Assembly: GCA_016196065.1 (NCBI GenBank)
Contig: JACPYL010000027.1
Span: forward strand, 310,001 to 374,000
DNA from: Acidobacteriota bacterium
GTDB taxonomy: Bacteria; Acidobacteriota; Terriglobia; Terriglobales; Acidobacteriaceae
Length of the DNA: 64,000 nucleotides
Direction: 5' to 3'
Position 1 is the stretch's first letter. Each line of letters starts with the position of its first letter. Position numbers and translations under genes: made by a program. Below, piece by piece: positions 25,527 to 33,342 of the stretch. The notes beneath the pieces were generated by a model that did not search any database, was not told the DNA's origin, and saw nothing but the letters and a program-made list of their open reading frames with translations.

Positions 25527-25568
25527 GGTCAGGTACTCCCTTAGAGCCCGTTTCGGTCTCTGGTCTGA

Positions 25569-26219
25569 TTAGCTCTTACCTTGCGCCTGGACACCAGCGA
25601 TCAACTTTTTTACTGCGGCCTTACGGTCCGCGCTCAACTGCGGATTTGATTTGAGCAATTCCTGCCAGGCGGCTACTGCTCCCTTGCCGTCTTGTTTCCC
25701 TTGCCACTTGATCATGCCAAGGTTGAACAATGTATTCGCATCCTTGGGGTCATCGTGCAGCGATTGGTTCAGCTGTGCGATCGCTTCTTCGACATCGCCG
25801 TTGTAATACAGGCACGAAGCGAGGTCAGTGCGAATGGCAACGTTCTTGGGGTCGGATTGCAATGCCTTGTCGAAGTACGAGGCCGCTTCCTTGAATTGAT
25901 GAGTGGACTTGTAGACCAGTGCCACCTGATTGAGCAGAGCGCTGTTGTTGGGATCGCTCTTGAGCTTTTCGAGTAGCGGCTCCGCCTTCTTGTCAGCCAT
26001 CTGCTTCATCTGCTCGAGAGTTGGCCTTCCGCCAGCCATGCTTGCACGTGTGGCTGTTTCAGCCGGGCCCGCCGAAGCGGCCGGGGGTGCGGCAGGCTGC
26101 GATCCACGGAACAGGTAGCCGATCGCCATGCCAACTACCAGGCAAACCGATGCCATCACGAACACTTGTTTCTTCTCCCAGTTCGTTCCCGAAGCGAGCG
26201 GCGCGGCATCATTTGCCAT
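25569..26219 (-). CDS. Membrane-anchored TPR protein (CcmH/NrfG-like in layout), copy 1
   Basis: The 216-residue protein parallels its downstream neighbour: membrane helix VMASVCLVVGMAIGYLFRG (about 20-39), Pro/Ala linker, a segment LEQMKQMADKKAEPLLEKLKSDPNN, then TPR units (ALLNQVALVYKSTHQFKEAASYFDKALQ, VAIRTDLASCLYYNGDVEEAIAQLNQSL). The two share most of the anchor and the DANTLFNLGMIKWQGK-type repeat, so they arose by tandem duplication. It is first in transcription order. A perfect CRP-type palindrome is centred 120 bases upstream of its start, which may make the pair respond to a CRP/FNR-family regulator. Confidence 0.87.
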   Translation of the reverse strand: MANDAAPLASGTNWEKKQVFVMASVCLVVGMAIGYLFRGSQPAAPPAASAGPAETATRASMAGGRPTLEQMKQMADKKAEPLLEKLKSDPNNSALLNQVALVYKSTHQFKEAASYFDKALQSDPKNVAIRTDLASCLYYNGDVEEAIAQLNQSLHDDPKDANTLFNLGMIKWQGKQDGKGAVAAWQELLKSNPQLSADRKAAVKKLIAGVQAQGKS

Positions 26220-26330
26220 AAGAATTAGGAACTCCCGAAGGTGACGGACACAACCGCCACCGAGCCATCCTTGTGACTTCTAACGTATCGCTGGGTGGCC
26301 AAGCGGGACAATAAGCGGGATCACATGAGT

Positions 26331-26348
26331 TTGTGACGTAAATCACAA
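26331..26348. promoter_or_regulatory. CRP/FNR-family palindromic operator candidate
   Basis: TTGTGACGTAAATCACAA is a perfect 18-base palindrome in its arms (TTGTGA / TCACAA) around a six-base centre. It matches the E. coli CRP consensus TGTGA-N6-TCACA exactly. It lies between the TPR pair (minus strand, start 26219) and the RNA candidate that begins near 26411 on the plus strand, so it could act on either. Confidence 0.6.
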
Positions 26349-26410
26349 CGAGAGAAGAATCGGAGGGAAAAGCGGGGGCAAAATTAAAAGGGCCGTGACA
26401 TTGGTTATGC

Positions 26411-26534
26411 TCTAGCTGCTCGCTCCTGCGAGGGAGCTAACAACGTGGAGACATGCACCGTCACGACCCTCGATGTGACCACTGCTTTCGCAGTTCCAAA
26501 CCCCGGCTGAACCTCGCAGAACAGTCGGTTTTTT
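26411..26534 (+). ncRNA. Structured small RNA or attenuator candidate ending in an intrinsic terminator
   Basis: On the plus strand several hairpins follow each other: GCTCC/GGAGC (26422-26437), GTCAC/GTGAC (26460-26479), ACTGC/GCAGT (26481-26494), and a terminator stem CCGGCTG/CAGTCGG (26503-26528) with six T. The octamer CTGCGAGG in the first hairpin (26426-26433) is complementary to CCTCGCAG in the terminator loop (26512-26519), so the two can pair or compete. Such layout fits a small RNA or a transcription attenuator. It matches no RNA family I can name; I considered 6S RNA, SRP RNA, RNase P RNA and tmRNA and did not see their core motifs. The 5' end is a guess. Confidence 0.35.
26503..26534 (+). 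terminator. Intrinsic terminator of the RNA candidate
   Basis: CCGGCTG (26503-26509) and CAGTCGG (26522-26528) pair over seven bases with one G-U, loop of 12, followed by TTTTTT (26529-26534). It lies about 360 bases before the RNase H gene with no coding region upstream, so it must end a non-coding or leader transcript. Confidence 0.6.
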
Positions 26535-26891
26535 CGGGTCTGGCAGCTCGCCGAGTCACCCCAGCTTGCCTGTCACTCAGCCTACTTCAGGTCCGCCACG
26601 GTTTATTTTGGCGTTCCCTTTCAGCCGTCGACGGGACCCAAGTTAAGCGCAACCCCATAAAAAGTCAATGCCGCTTTTCGGTGCAATTGAAGAATAAAAA
26701 AACGTCGTCGATGAATGTTACAAGTGGATGAATCGGAAACATTTGGCAAAACAGAAATTAATTCGGGACTAGTTTTGCACAGAATTTCGCACAGAATTTC
26801 GCGCGCCCGTTACGGCCGATATTCGCCAAAAAGTTATCTTCTTGACGCGACGCCTTCTTCTCGCGCATGTTGGTAGGAGCACAGGGTAGCA
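26535..26891. other. Gap upstream of the RNase H gene with a 12-base tandem repeat
   Basis: No gene is supportable. A 12-base unit gcacagaatttc occurs twice in direct tandem at 26777-26800. A TTGACG hexamer at 26842 could be a -35 box, but no good -10 follows. The region around 26690-26770 is AT-rich compared with its surroundings. Confidence 0.3.
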
Positions 26892-27293
26892 ATGTCAGTA
26901 TTCGTAGCTTACGTTGATGGCGGCTCGCTGGGAAATCCTGGACCATCCGGGATTGGCGTCGTCATGGACTCTCCCGAACGCGATCCCATCCGAATTTCCA
27001 AGTGGATCGGCCATCAGGACAACAACGTAGCCGAGTACATCGCCCTGCTCGAAGCCTTGCAGTGCGCCCTCAATCTCAACGCCAGTGGCTTGCAGGTCTA
27101 TTCCGATTCCCAGGTCGTTGTCCGCCAGATGCGCGGCGAATATGTTTGCCGCAGCCCGCGCCTGTATTCCCTGCATTGGATTTGCCGCAAGCTAGCTCGC
27201 TCCCTGAGTTTTTCCATCAACCACGTGTCGCGCGAAGATAATCTTGAAGCTAACCGACTGGCGAACGCGGGCGCGCGCCGGCAGAACTGCTAG
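26892..27293 (+). CDS. rnhA: Ribonuclease HI-like protein with Asn at the fourth catalytic position
   Basis: The 133-residue protein is a minimal RNase H fold without a hybrid-binding domain. D9 (YVDGGSLGNPGPSG), E48 (NNVAEY) and D72 (VYSDSQVVV) are the first three metal-binding carboxylates. The fourth, normally Asp in the AD-x-LA motif (D134 in E. coli), reads N121 here (NLEANRLANAG). RNase HI cuts RNA in RNA-DNA hybrids, for example at R-loops and Okazaki primers. From established mutational work on E. coli RNase HI, Asn at position 134 can keep activity, so the enzyme may still work. GTAGGAG precedes the ATG. It could also be a divergent family member with another role. Confidence 0.88.
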   Translation: MSVFVAYVDGGSLGNPGPSGIGVVMDSPERDPIRISKWIGHQDNNVAEYIALLEALQCALNLNASGLQVYSDSQVVVRQMRGEYVCRSPRLYSLHWICRKLARSLSFSINHVSREDNLEANRLANAGARRQNC

Positions 27294-27346
27294 CCCGAAC
27301 TAGTCACCGGAGTGGCATTGTTGGTGTAATCGCGAGCTTTCAGCAG

Positions 27347-27778
27347 CTAATCCCCTTCGGCCTCCAAGCCGATGGCCTCAATGAAGGCCGCCATGTTGGG
27401 CGCAATTTCCTTCGCGCTCTCTGGCCCTGCAACCTGGTCAATCGTCACAATAGGCCAAGGTGGCCCGATACGTAGGTCGAATGCAATAGACTCAAGTCCG
27501 CCGTTGCTGCCGAAGAACATGAAGGTCGGAAAACATTCAAGAACTTGCTGATTAGTGTGACAGAGTTCGATGCAATCCTTCACTGCATAGAGCTGAAACC
27601 ATAAAGGCGGCAATGCAACAGGCCCTTCTCCCCCATTGCTGAATCGCAAGAGTTCAAGATATTCCGCTGGTAGAACTGCTCTTGCCCTCGATTCCAAGAG
27701 TGCGATTTCGTCTTGTGAAGCTGGCCCATTAGCCTGCCAGTCGCGTTTTGGTTGGCTGAGGACGTCCCACACGCTCAT
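27347..27778 (-). CDS. SUKH (SMI1/KNR4) family protein
   Basis: The 143-residue protein has the SUKH pattern: an N-terminal helix with Q(D)EIALLESRARAVLPAEYLELLRFSNGGEG, then LPPLWFQLYAVKDCIEL, then FMFFGSNGGLESIAFDLR, matching the SMI1/KNR4 core (P-x-x-Y/L-x-x-x-L, NGG, and the FGS-NGG-x-D/E segment). SUKH proteins often serve as immunity proteins for contact-dependent or polymorphic toxins. No toxin or secretion gene is nearby, so this is an orphan, either a preventive immunity gene or a domesticated member. It sits 97 bases from the end of the galE gene on the same strand. Confidence 0.85.
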   Translation of the reverse strand: MSVWDVLSQPKRDWQANGPASQDEIALLESRARAVLPAEYLELLRFSNGGEGPVALPPLWFQLYAVKDCIELCHTNQQVLECFPTFMFFGSNGGLESIAFDLRIGPPWPIVTIDQVAGPESAKEIAPNMAAFIEAIGLEAEGD

Positions 27779-27875
27779 TAAACTGCTCTTTCGGCAGAAG
27801 AGTTCACTTGATAACTGACGAAATCTAGCGATTTCACTCTACTGAGCAAACGAAGACAAATCACTGCCATCTCCC

Positions 27876-28844
27876 TTACGCCCCGCTCTGAACCCTCTGC
27901 ATCCACTTCCACGCACTCGAAACAATCTCCGGCAGTCCCCGAGTCGCTTTCCATCCCAATACTTTTTTTGCCAGGGTAGGATCCGCTACCAGCACCGGCG
28001 GATCTCCCGCTCGCCTTGGCCCCATGGTGCGCCGCACAGGTTTGCCAGTCGCCGCCTCTGCCGCATGAATCACCGCCAGCACGGAATCCCCATTGCCTGA
28101 TCCAAGATTGAGAGCGATCGACTCGCCGCCTTTCTCCAGATGCTGGAGCGCCCGCACGTGTGCGTCCGCCAGATCGTTCACGTGGACGTAGTCGCGCACG
28201 CACGTTCCATCCGGCGTTGGATAGTCGGTGCCGAAGACTTTCAGTTCGGCGCCGTCTTGCGTGGCCGCGAGAGCGAGCGGAATCAGATGGGTTTCCGGCG
28301 TGTGCATCTCGCCAATCTCGCCGCTTTCATCCGCCCCGGCGGCGTTGAAATAGCGCAAGCGTGCCGACCGGAATCCATACGCGTGGTCGTAGGCTTCAAG
28401 CGCGTACTCACAAAATAATTTGGACGTTCCGTATGGATTCACCGGCTGCCGCGAATTGTCCTCCGTGATCGGCACCTTTGCCGGCTCGCCATACACCGCG
28501 CAGGTTGACGAAAAAACAAAGCGACGAATCCCCGCATCGAGTGTGGAATTCAACAGGCTTAGCGCGCCTTCCACATTATTGCGGAAATATTTTCGCGGGT
28601 TCTCGACCGACTCGCCGACATAGGCGGCTGCGGCAAAGTGCATCACTCCTTCGACCCGCTTCAATACTGGCCGCAACTTCGCCTCATCGGCAATGTCGCC
28701 CTCGACTAACTCAAATCCCTGAGCCAGCCGTCGATGGCCATTCACCAGGCTGTCGTAAATGATCGCTTCGTATCCAGCCCGCCGCAGAGCGCGTGCCGCA
28801 TGACTGCCGATATAACCTGCCCCGCCTACTACCAGAATTGCCAA
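27876..28844 (-). CDS. galE: UDP-glucose 4-epimerase
   Basis: The 322-residue protein is an extended short-chain dehydrogenase. The NAD-binding GGAGYIGSH is at 7-15, the catalytic Ser/Thr lies in FVFSSTCAVYGEP, the YxxxK pair is in NPYGTSKLFCE, and the substrate part has RYFNAAGAD, then a CVRDYVHVNDLADAH block and a NLGSGNGDSV segment, all typical of GalE. It interconverts UDP-glucose and UDP-galactose to supply galactose for polysaccharides. Length is slightly short of the usual 335-340. It is divergent from a glycosyltransferase gene, and GalU lies at 60062, so sugar-nucleotide supply is well represented in the window. Confidence 0.95.
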   Translation of the reverse strand: MAILVVGGAGYIGSHAARALRRAGYEAIIYDSLVNGHRRLAQGFELVEGDIADEAKLRPVLKRVEGVMHFAAAAYVGESVENPRKYFRNNVEGALSLLNSTLDAGIRRFVFSSTCAVYGEPAKVPITEDNSRQPVNPYGTSKLFCEYALEAYDHAYGFRSARLRYFNAAGADESGEIGEMHTPETHLIPLALAATQDGAELKVFGTDYPTPDGTCVRDYVHVNDLADAHVRALQHLEKGGESIALNLGSGNGDSVLAVIHAAEAATGKPVRRTMGPRRAGDPPVLVADPTLAKKVLGWKATRGLPEIVSSAWKWMQRVQSGA

Positions 28845-28968
28845 TGGATTGGCCCTCGTTCCTGTGTTGAACTACCGCCTGAACAAATCATTCTATTTGA
28901 GCGGATGGAAACATGACTTGCAAGGAGCCGGGTTTCGATTTTCAATCGGAGAGCCCCAAGGCTGGCCC

Positions 28969-30171
28969 ATGTTCCCAATCACTCCGGACGAACAAATCCG
29001 CAACCAGGTGGCGTCCACAGATACGCCGCCCGAACTGTCGGTTGTTCTCCCCTGCCTTGACGAAGCGCGCACGCTGCCGGCCTGCATCGCGCAGATTCAG
29101 CGCGCCATCGCGGAACACAGCATCCACGCCGAGATCATCGTGGCGGACAACGGAAGCACCGACGGCTCTCCCGCGCTCGCGACCTCACTGGGTGCCCGGG
29201 TTGTGGCTGTCCCCGAACGCGGTTATGGCAGCGCATTGATGGGCGGCATCGCTGCTGCCCGCGGGCGCTACGTCATCATGGGCGATGCCGACGCCAGCTA
29301 CGATTTCGGTGACATCCCGAAATTTATCGAGCAACTGCGCGCCGGCGCAGACCTGGTCATGGGTAATCGTTTTCGCGGAGGCCTACAGAAGGGCGCGATG
29401 CCGTTTCTCCACCGCAATCTCGGCAACCCGGTGCTGAGTTTTCTGGGACGCCTTTTCTTCCACGCTCCCTGCGGAGATTTTCACTGCGGCCTGCGCGGAT
29501 TCAGTATGCAGGCCTATCGCCGCATGGATTTGCAAACCACGGGGATGGAATTCGCCAGCGAGATGGTGGTGAAGGCGTCGCTGTTCAAAATGAAGATTGC
29601 CGAAGTGCCGACCACGCTTTCGCCTGCCGGACGCGATCGCCCGCCGCACCTCCGCAGTTGGCGCGACGGTTGGCGCCATCTGCGCTTTCTCATGATGTAC
29701 AGCCCGCGCTGGTCGTTCCTCTATCCCGGTGCGGCCCTGATGGTCGCCGGCACGGCGCTCGCATTGTGGCTCTTGCCGGGACCTCGCACTGTGGGATCGA
29801 TCACCATCGATATCCATACTTTGCTGTACGCGGTCATGGCAATCCTGATCGGTTTTCAGATGGTGACGTTTTCGATCTTCACAAAAGTATTTGCGATCAC
29901 GGAAAAATTGATGCCGGAGGACACGCGCCTGAATTGGTTGTTCCGCCATTTTCAGCTCGAAACCGGATTGTTGATCGGCGGCTTCCTGATGGCGGCTGGG
30001 GTGGGTCTCGCTGGCTATTCACTTTTCTTGTGGAATGCGCACGGCTTTGGGCCGATGGATCCAGAAGGCCTGGTGCGCGTGGTGGCCAGCACCATCGTCC
30101 TGTTCACGATCGGCGTTGAAATCTGCCTTGCCAGCTTCTTCCTGAGCATTCTCGGACTACGGCGGAAATAG
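28969..30171 (+). CDS. Family 2 glycosyltransferase with C-terminal membrane segments
   Basis: The N-terminal half is a GT-A fold family 2 transferase: ELSVVLPCLDEARTLPACI, then IIVADNGSTDGSP, RGRYVIMGDADASYDF (the DXD-like metal site) and ADLVMGNRFRGG, close to dolichyl/undecaprenyl-phosphate mannose or glucose synthases. From about residue 245 there are four membrane helices (FLYPGAALMVAGTALALWLL, LLYAVMAILIGFQMVTF, LLIGGFLMAAGVGLAGYSLF and a last one near 375-398). It likely loads a sugar on polyprenyl phosphate at the inner membrane. I chose the ATG at 28969; a TTG at 28849 would add 40 residues of no clear sense and nearly abut galE. Divergent from galE. Confidence 0.9.
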   Translation: MFPITPDEQIRNQVASTDTPPELSVVLPCLDEARTLPACIAQIQRAIAEHSIHAEIIVADNGSTDGSPALATSLGARVVAVPERGYGSALMGGIAAARGRYVIMGDADASYDFGDIPKFIEQLRAGADLVMGNRFRGGLQKGAMPFLHRNLGNPVLSFLGRLFFHAPCGDFHCGLRGFSMQAYRRMDLQTTGMEFASEMVVKASLFKMKIAEVPTTLSPAGRDRPPHLRSWRDGWRHLRFLMMYSPRWSFLYPGAALMVAGTALALWLLPGPRTVGSITIDIHTLLYAVMAILIGFQMVTFSIFTKVFAITEKLMPEDTRLNWLFRHFQLETGLLIGGFLMAAGVGLAGYSLFLWNAHGFGPMDPEGLVRVVASTIVLFTIGVEICLASFFLSILGLRRK

Positions 30172-30176
30172 CAAAA

Positions 30177-30905
30177 TTACTCAGCGTCCCGGGTTTTCCG
30201 GCACAGCACCTGATACTGACCACCCAGTGGGATTTTTCTCAGCAAAGCTTCGAGAGGACGTAAAGCGGAGAGAGATTTTGGGAAGAAGAACAGGTAATCC
30301 GTGCGCAGGATTTCGAATCCCGCATCTCGCAACATATGGCCTGCTTCAACCGGAGAAATTGTGATCGCATCTTCGTCGAAGGAGCAACGAGACATCACGT
30401 ACTGCGTCCCGGGATTCCAGGGATTGTTTTCCCACAAGGCAAAGACTCCTCCGGGACGCAAGGCCGCTCGAATGGATCGCAATGCTGCAGCGCGCTCCTC
30501 AATGGGGATGTGATGGAAGACTCCATTGCTGTAGGCGCAGTCGAGATTACCGGGCGGCCGAAATTCTGAGAGCATCTGGAATTGGATCTGGTCTGTCGAA
30601 TAGGTCCGTTGCGCTTGCTTGATGATCTCGGGAGAGGAATCCACTCCGATCACCGAGGCGCACCGTAACTCCGCCAGCAGCAGGGGAGCCGTCGAACCGA
30701 TCCCGCAGCCAAAATCAAGCGCGGTTGCCGGCTGCATGCCCAGCCGCACCAGGCAATCGGCCAGCCAGCGAACCCGTCCCCGGGCAAAAAAGGCCGAGTC
30801 TTCCCCGGTAGCGGCGAGCGCCTGGTTCAGATAGGAGTCATAGCCGCTTGCATACTGGTCGAAACCGTGTCGCTCCGGGCTGGTGCGTTCTGAGGACGAC
30901 GCCAT
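30177..30905 (-). CDS. SAM-dependent methyltransferase (class I)
   Basis: The product of about 242 residues has the class I methyltransferase motifs: motif I ALDFGCGIGSTAPLLL, an acidic end of strand 2 (VIGVDSSPEIIKQA), and LDCAYSNGVFHHIP followed by RSIRAALRPGGVFALWENNPWNP. The HHI motif and the LRPGG turn are typical of the UbiE/Methyltransf_11 group. Substrate cannot be inferred. The ATG at 30905 is preceded by AGGA eight bases upstream; an earlier in-frame start at 30974 would add a Pro/Ser-rich tail. It converges with the glycosyltransferase gene, leaving only five bases between stops. Confidence 0.9.
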   Translation of the reverse strand: MASSSERTSPERHGFDQYASGYDSYLNQALAATGEDSAFFARGRVRWLADCLVRLGMQPATALDFGCGIGSTAPLLLAELRCASVIGVDSSPEIIKQAQRTYSTDQIQFQMLSEFRPPGNLDCAYSNGVFHHIPIEERAAALRSIRAALRPGGVFALWENNPWNPGTQYVMSRCSFDEDAITISPVEAGHMLRDAGFEILRTDYLFFFPKSLSALRPLEALLRKIPLGGQYQVLCRKTRDAE

Positions 30906-31017
30906 ACGACTTATCCTACTCACGGAACCATCGGCTGGTATACGGCACGACGGCTCCAGAGCAACACTTTCCAAACGGGGCAGTCGCGCGCCAGTGCGCT
31001 AGAATGATGGATTCCGC

Positions 31018-32481
31018 ATGCCTGCAGACAAAATCCTTATCGTCGACGACGAACGCCTGGTGCGCTGGTCTCTTCGCCAGAAGTGCGAAGAATGGGGCTT
31101 CCAGGTATTTGAGGCCGACGGCGGCGAAGCCGGACTGAAACTGGCCCAGGTGGAGTCTCCCGACCTGGTGTTGCTCGACGTTCGCATGCCCGACATCAAC
31201 GGATTGCAAGTCCTCGAGCAGCTCAAGAAAAATGGCGAAGCTCGCGCCGTGATCATGATCACTGCCGATCCGCAGGTCGACGACGTAAAAGTTGCGCTCA
31301 AGCTGGGTGCGTACGATTTTGTCGGCAAGCCTCTGGACTTCGAAGAACTCCACGTCACCATCAAGAATGCGCTGGAAGCGTCGCGCCTGCGTTCCGAGGT
31401 GCAGTCGTTACGCGGAGAAGTCAAGCGCACCACCGGATATCACGAAGTTGTTTCGACGTCCGCGCAAATGACGGAGCTGATGAATTTCGTGCGCAAGGTT
31501 GCCGCCAGCGAAGCGACGACGATCCTGATCCAGGGGGAGAGCGGCACCGGCAAGGACCTGATCGCGAAAGCCATTCACTATGAAAGCTTCCGCCAGGAGC
31601 GGCCTTTCGTCGCCATCAATTGTTCCGCCATCCCTGAAACTTTGATGGAAGCCGAGTTGTTCGGCCACGAAAAAGGTGCCTTCACCGATGCCAAGCAGTT
31701 GAAGAAAGGCTTGTTTGAAGTCGCCGACGGCGGCACGCTGTTTCTCGACGAGATCGGAGAACTGTCGCCGCTGCTGCAAGCGAAACTACTGCGCGTACTT
31801 GAGGATCAGATTATCCGCCGCGTAGGCGGCATTCGCGACATGCAGGTCAATGTTCGAGTGATCGCAGCTTCCAACCGCGACCTGGAAAAAGAAGTTCGCG
31901 AAGGAAATTTCCGGCAGGACCTCTACTACCGCCTGGCGATTATCGCGATCTTCATCCCGCCGCTGCGCGAGCACAAAGACGACATTCTCCCGCTCGTGGA
32001 TTTTTTCATCGAGCGCTATAACCGCCGCTTTCGTAAATCCGTTCGCGGACTCGCCGACGAAACGCGCCGCTTGCTCTTGCAACACAACTGGCCGGGCAAT
32101 GTCCGCGAGCTGAAAAATTCGATTGAGAGGGCGATGATCCTCGAAGAAGAATCGCGGCTGCGTCCCGTTTATCTGCCATTTTCCGTGAGCGAAGCCAGCG
32201 CCGGACTTACCGCCTTCGAGCGCACGGCAACGCCGGAAAGCGGCCAGGCCCTGCCCAACGGACGGTTCCTGCCCCGCCTGTACATCCCCGAAGGCGGCAC
32301 GTCTCTCGAAGAAGTGGAGCGGACCTTGGTTGAACTCGCCATGAAGCAGGCCAATCACAAACAGACGCATGCCGCCCGCCTGCTCGACATCAGCCGCGAC
32401 GCTCTGCGCTACAAGCTGAAAAAATTTGGACTGGTACCCGGCGACGAACCCGAGGCGCAGGACGAATCGAAAGAAGCCTGA
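31018..32481 (+). CDS. NtrC-family sigma54-dependent response regulator
   Basis: The 487-residue protein has three domains. The receiver (1-120) has D54 as phospho-acceptor, DD10-11 and K104 (VGKPLD). The AAA+ domain (about 145-380) has Walker A GESGTGKD at 173-180, Walker B LFLDEIGE at 241-248 and an arginine-finger region FRQDLYYRL. The C-terminal Fis-type helix-turn-helix ends QTHAARLLDISRDALRYKLKKFGL. The sigma54-contact loop reads GAFTDA (220-225) rather than the usual GAFTGA; this variant occurs naturally in some family members. It activates transcription at -24/-12 promoters. No kinase is adjacent. A palindromic repeat and tRNA-Pro follow. Confidence 0.95.
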   Translation: MPADKILIVDDERLVRWSLRQKCEEWGFQVFEADGGEAGLKLAQVESPDLVLLDVRMPDINGLQVLEQLKKNGEARAVIMITADPQVDDVKVALKLGAYDFVGKPLDFEELHVTIKNALEASRLRSEVQSLRGEVKRTTGYHEVVSTSAQMTELMNFVRKVAASEATTILIQGESGTGKDLIAKAIHYESFRQERPFVAINCSAIPETLMEAELFGHEKGAFTDAKQLKKGLFEVADGGTLFLDEIGELSPLLQAKLLRVLEDQIIRRVGGIRDMQVNVRVIAASNRDLEKEVREGNFRQDLYYRLAIIAIFIPPLREHKDDILPLVDFFIERYNRRFRKSVRGLADETRRLLLQHNWPGNVRELKNSIERAMILEEESRLRPVYLPFSVSEASAGLTAFERTATPESGQALPNGRFLPRLYIPEGGTSLEEVERTLVELAMKQANHKQTHAARLLDISRDALRYKLKKFGLVPGDEPEAQDESKEA

Positions 32482-32534
32482 TTGCAAACAAGCCTAGAAG
32501 AGAAATTACGCCGAAAATCCTGCGTAAATGCTGC

Positions 32535-32560
32535 CGTAGAGACGCGGGTTGCCGCGTCTC
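32535..32560. repeat. Palindromic interspersed repeat, single arm (copy 1 of 3)
   Basis: cgtagagacgcgggttgccg followed by cgtctc forms a hairpin through GAGACGCGG and CCGCGTCTC. It matches the arms of the paired elements at 40677 and 50384. It lies between the regulator gene and tRNA-Pro and may serve as a transcript end. Confidence 0.7.
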
Positions 32561-32625
32561 CCGCCGCATAGTGGTAATATCTTCAAGTCAACCCCGCGCT
32601 GCCGGCCTCGGTAGCGTACTCGTGT

Positions 32626-32702
32626 CGGGACGTAGCGCAGCCTGGTAGCGCACTTGCTTGGGGTGCAAGGGGTCGCGAGTTCAAATCTCGCCGTCCCGAC
32701 CA
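32626..32702 (+). tRNA. tRNA-Pro (anticodon GGG)
   Basis: The cloverleaf is complete: acceptor CGGGACG with CGTCCCG, D-arm GCGC/GCGC with AGCCTGGTA, anticodon stem CTTGC/GCAAG around TTGGGGT (anticodon GGG at positions 34-36), and T-arm GCGAG-TTCAAAT-CTCGC. The 3' CCA is encoded (ACCA at 32699-32702). It reads CCC and CCU proline codons. No variable-arm expansion. Confidence 0.97.
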
Positions 32703-32806
32703 AATATTTCCTGATTCTTCCCGGTCGTATTCCTCTCACATCTCGAAGAACGCGAAGCCCGGGCGCTCGGCTTACGGTACGATCATGTGGTTTGAAGGAG
32801 TTCATC

Positions 32807-33157
32807 ATGGGCAGCCTGACTCTTCTCCATTCCCTAAAAGAAAGTATCCTCGGCCAAGCGTCGGTGAAGGCCGTGTACGGCGAGCCGATCACCGTGCACG
32901 ACAAGACAATCATTCCGGTGGCAAAAATCCTATACGGTTACGGCGCGGGCGCCGGCTCTGGACGCACGGGCGAGGGCAACTCCAGCGGCGAGGGCAGCGG
33001 AGGTGGCGGCGGAGTGAAGGCAGTACCGGTTGGCGTGATCGAGGTGACCAGCCAGCACACGAGATTCGTTGCAATCTCAGACAAATGGAAATTGACCGGT
33101 GCTGTGCTGGCGGGAATCGGTCTTACACTGCTTTGGGGCAGGTACAAGAATCGTTGA
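32807..33157 (+). CDS. GerW/YtfJ-family protein
   Basis: The 116-residue protein matches the GerW (YtfJ) family: an N-terminal helix and strand (LKESILGQASVKAVYGEPITVHDKTIIPVAKILYGYG), a Gly/Ser-rich flexible stretch (about 46-70), and PVGVIEVTSQHTRFVAI. It ends with a possible membrane segment (LTGAVLAGIGLTLLWGRY). In Bacillus the family is linked to spore germination, but many non-sporulating bacteria encode members whose role is unknown. I chose the ATG at 32807, preceded by GAAGGAG. The gene starts 104 bases after tRNA-Pro. Confidence 0.82.
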   Translation: MGSLTLLHSLKESILGQASVKAVYGEPITVHDKTIIPVAKILYGYGAGAGSGRTGEGNSSGEGSGGGGGVKAVPVGVIEVTSQHTRFVAISDKWKLTGAVLAGIGLTLLWGRYKNR

Positions 33158-33257
33158 GGCCAATGGCGGGTGGCCGTGTTGATGGAAAGTTGAGATCACG
33201 ACTCAACCCTGCGCAGTCGTCATCCGTGATTCCCACGTCTCGAACCCCGCGAGAAAT

Positions 33258-33299
33258 GGGGCACCCCGAGTGTCTGTGGGAGAAGTGGGCCACCCGCCC
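33258..33299. repeat. Direct repeat flanking the DUF2306 gene, copy A
   Basis: A stretch of about 41 bases beginning gggcaccccgagtgtctgtg and ending gggccacccgcc matches the one at 34113-34153 at roughly 34 of 41 positions, in the same orientation. It lies between two convergent gene ends (33157 and 33343). Confidence 0.65.
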
Positions 33300-33342
33300 G
33301 ACACGGTTATCTAGTCAGCCGGTGAATTGCAGTCTCCTCCAG

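Noticed and set aside
26411-26560. 6S RNA
   Set aside because: Long-range pairing between agctgc and gcagct and between the two octamers is possible, but the large asymmetric loop containing the T-run does not fit the 6S central bubble. Kept only as an unassigned RNA candidate.
26453-26731. A 92-codon plus-strand frame
   Set aside because: It runs straight through the hairpins and the terminator and has no domain or ribosome binding site.
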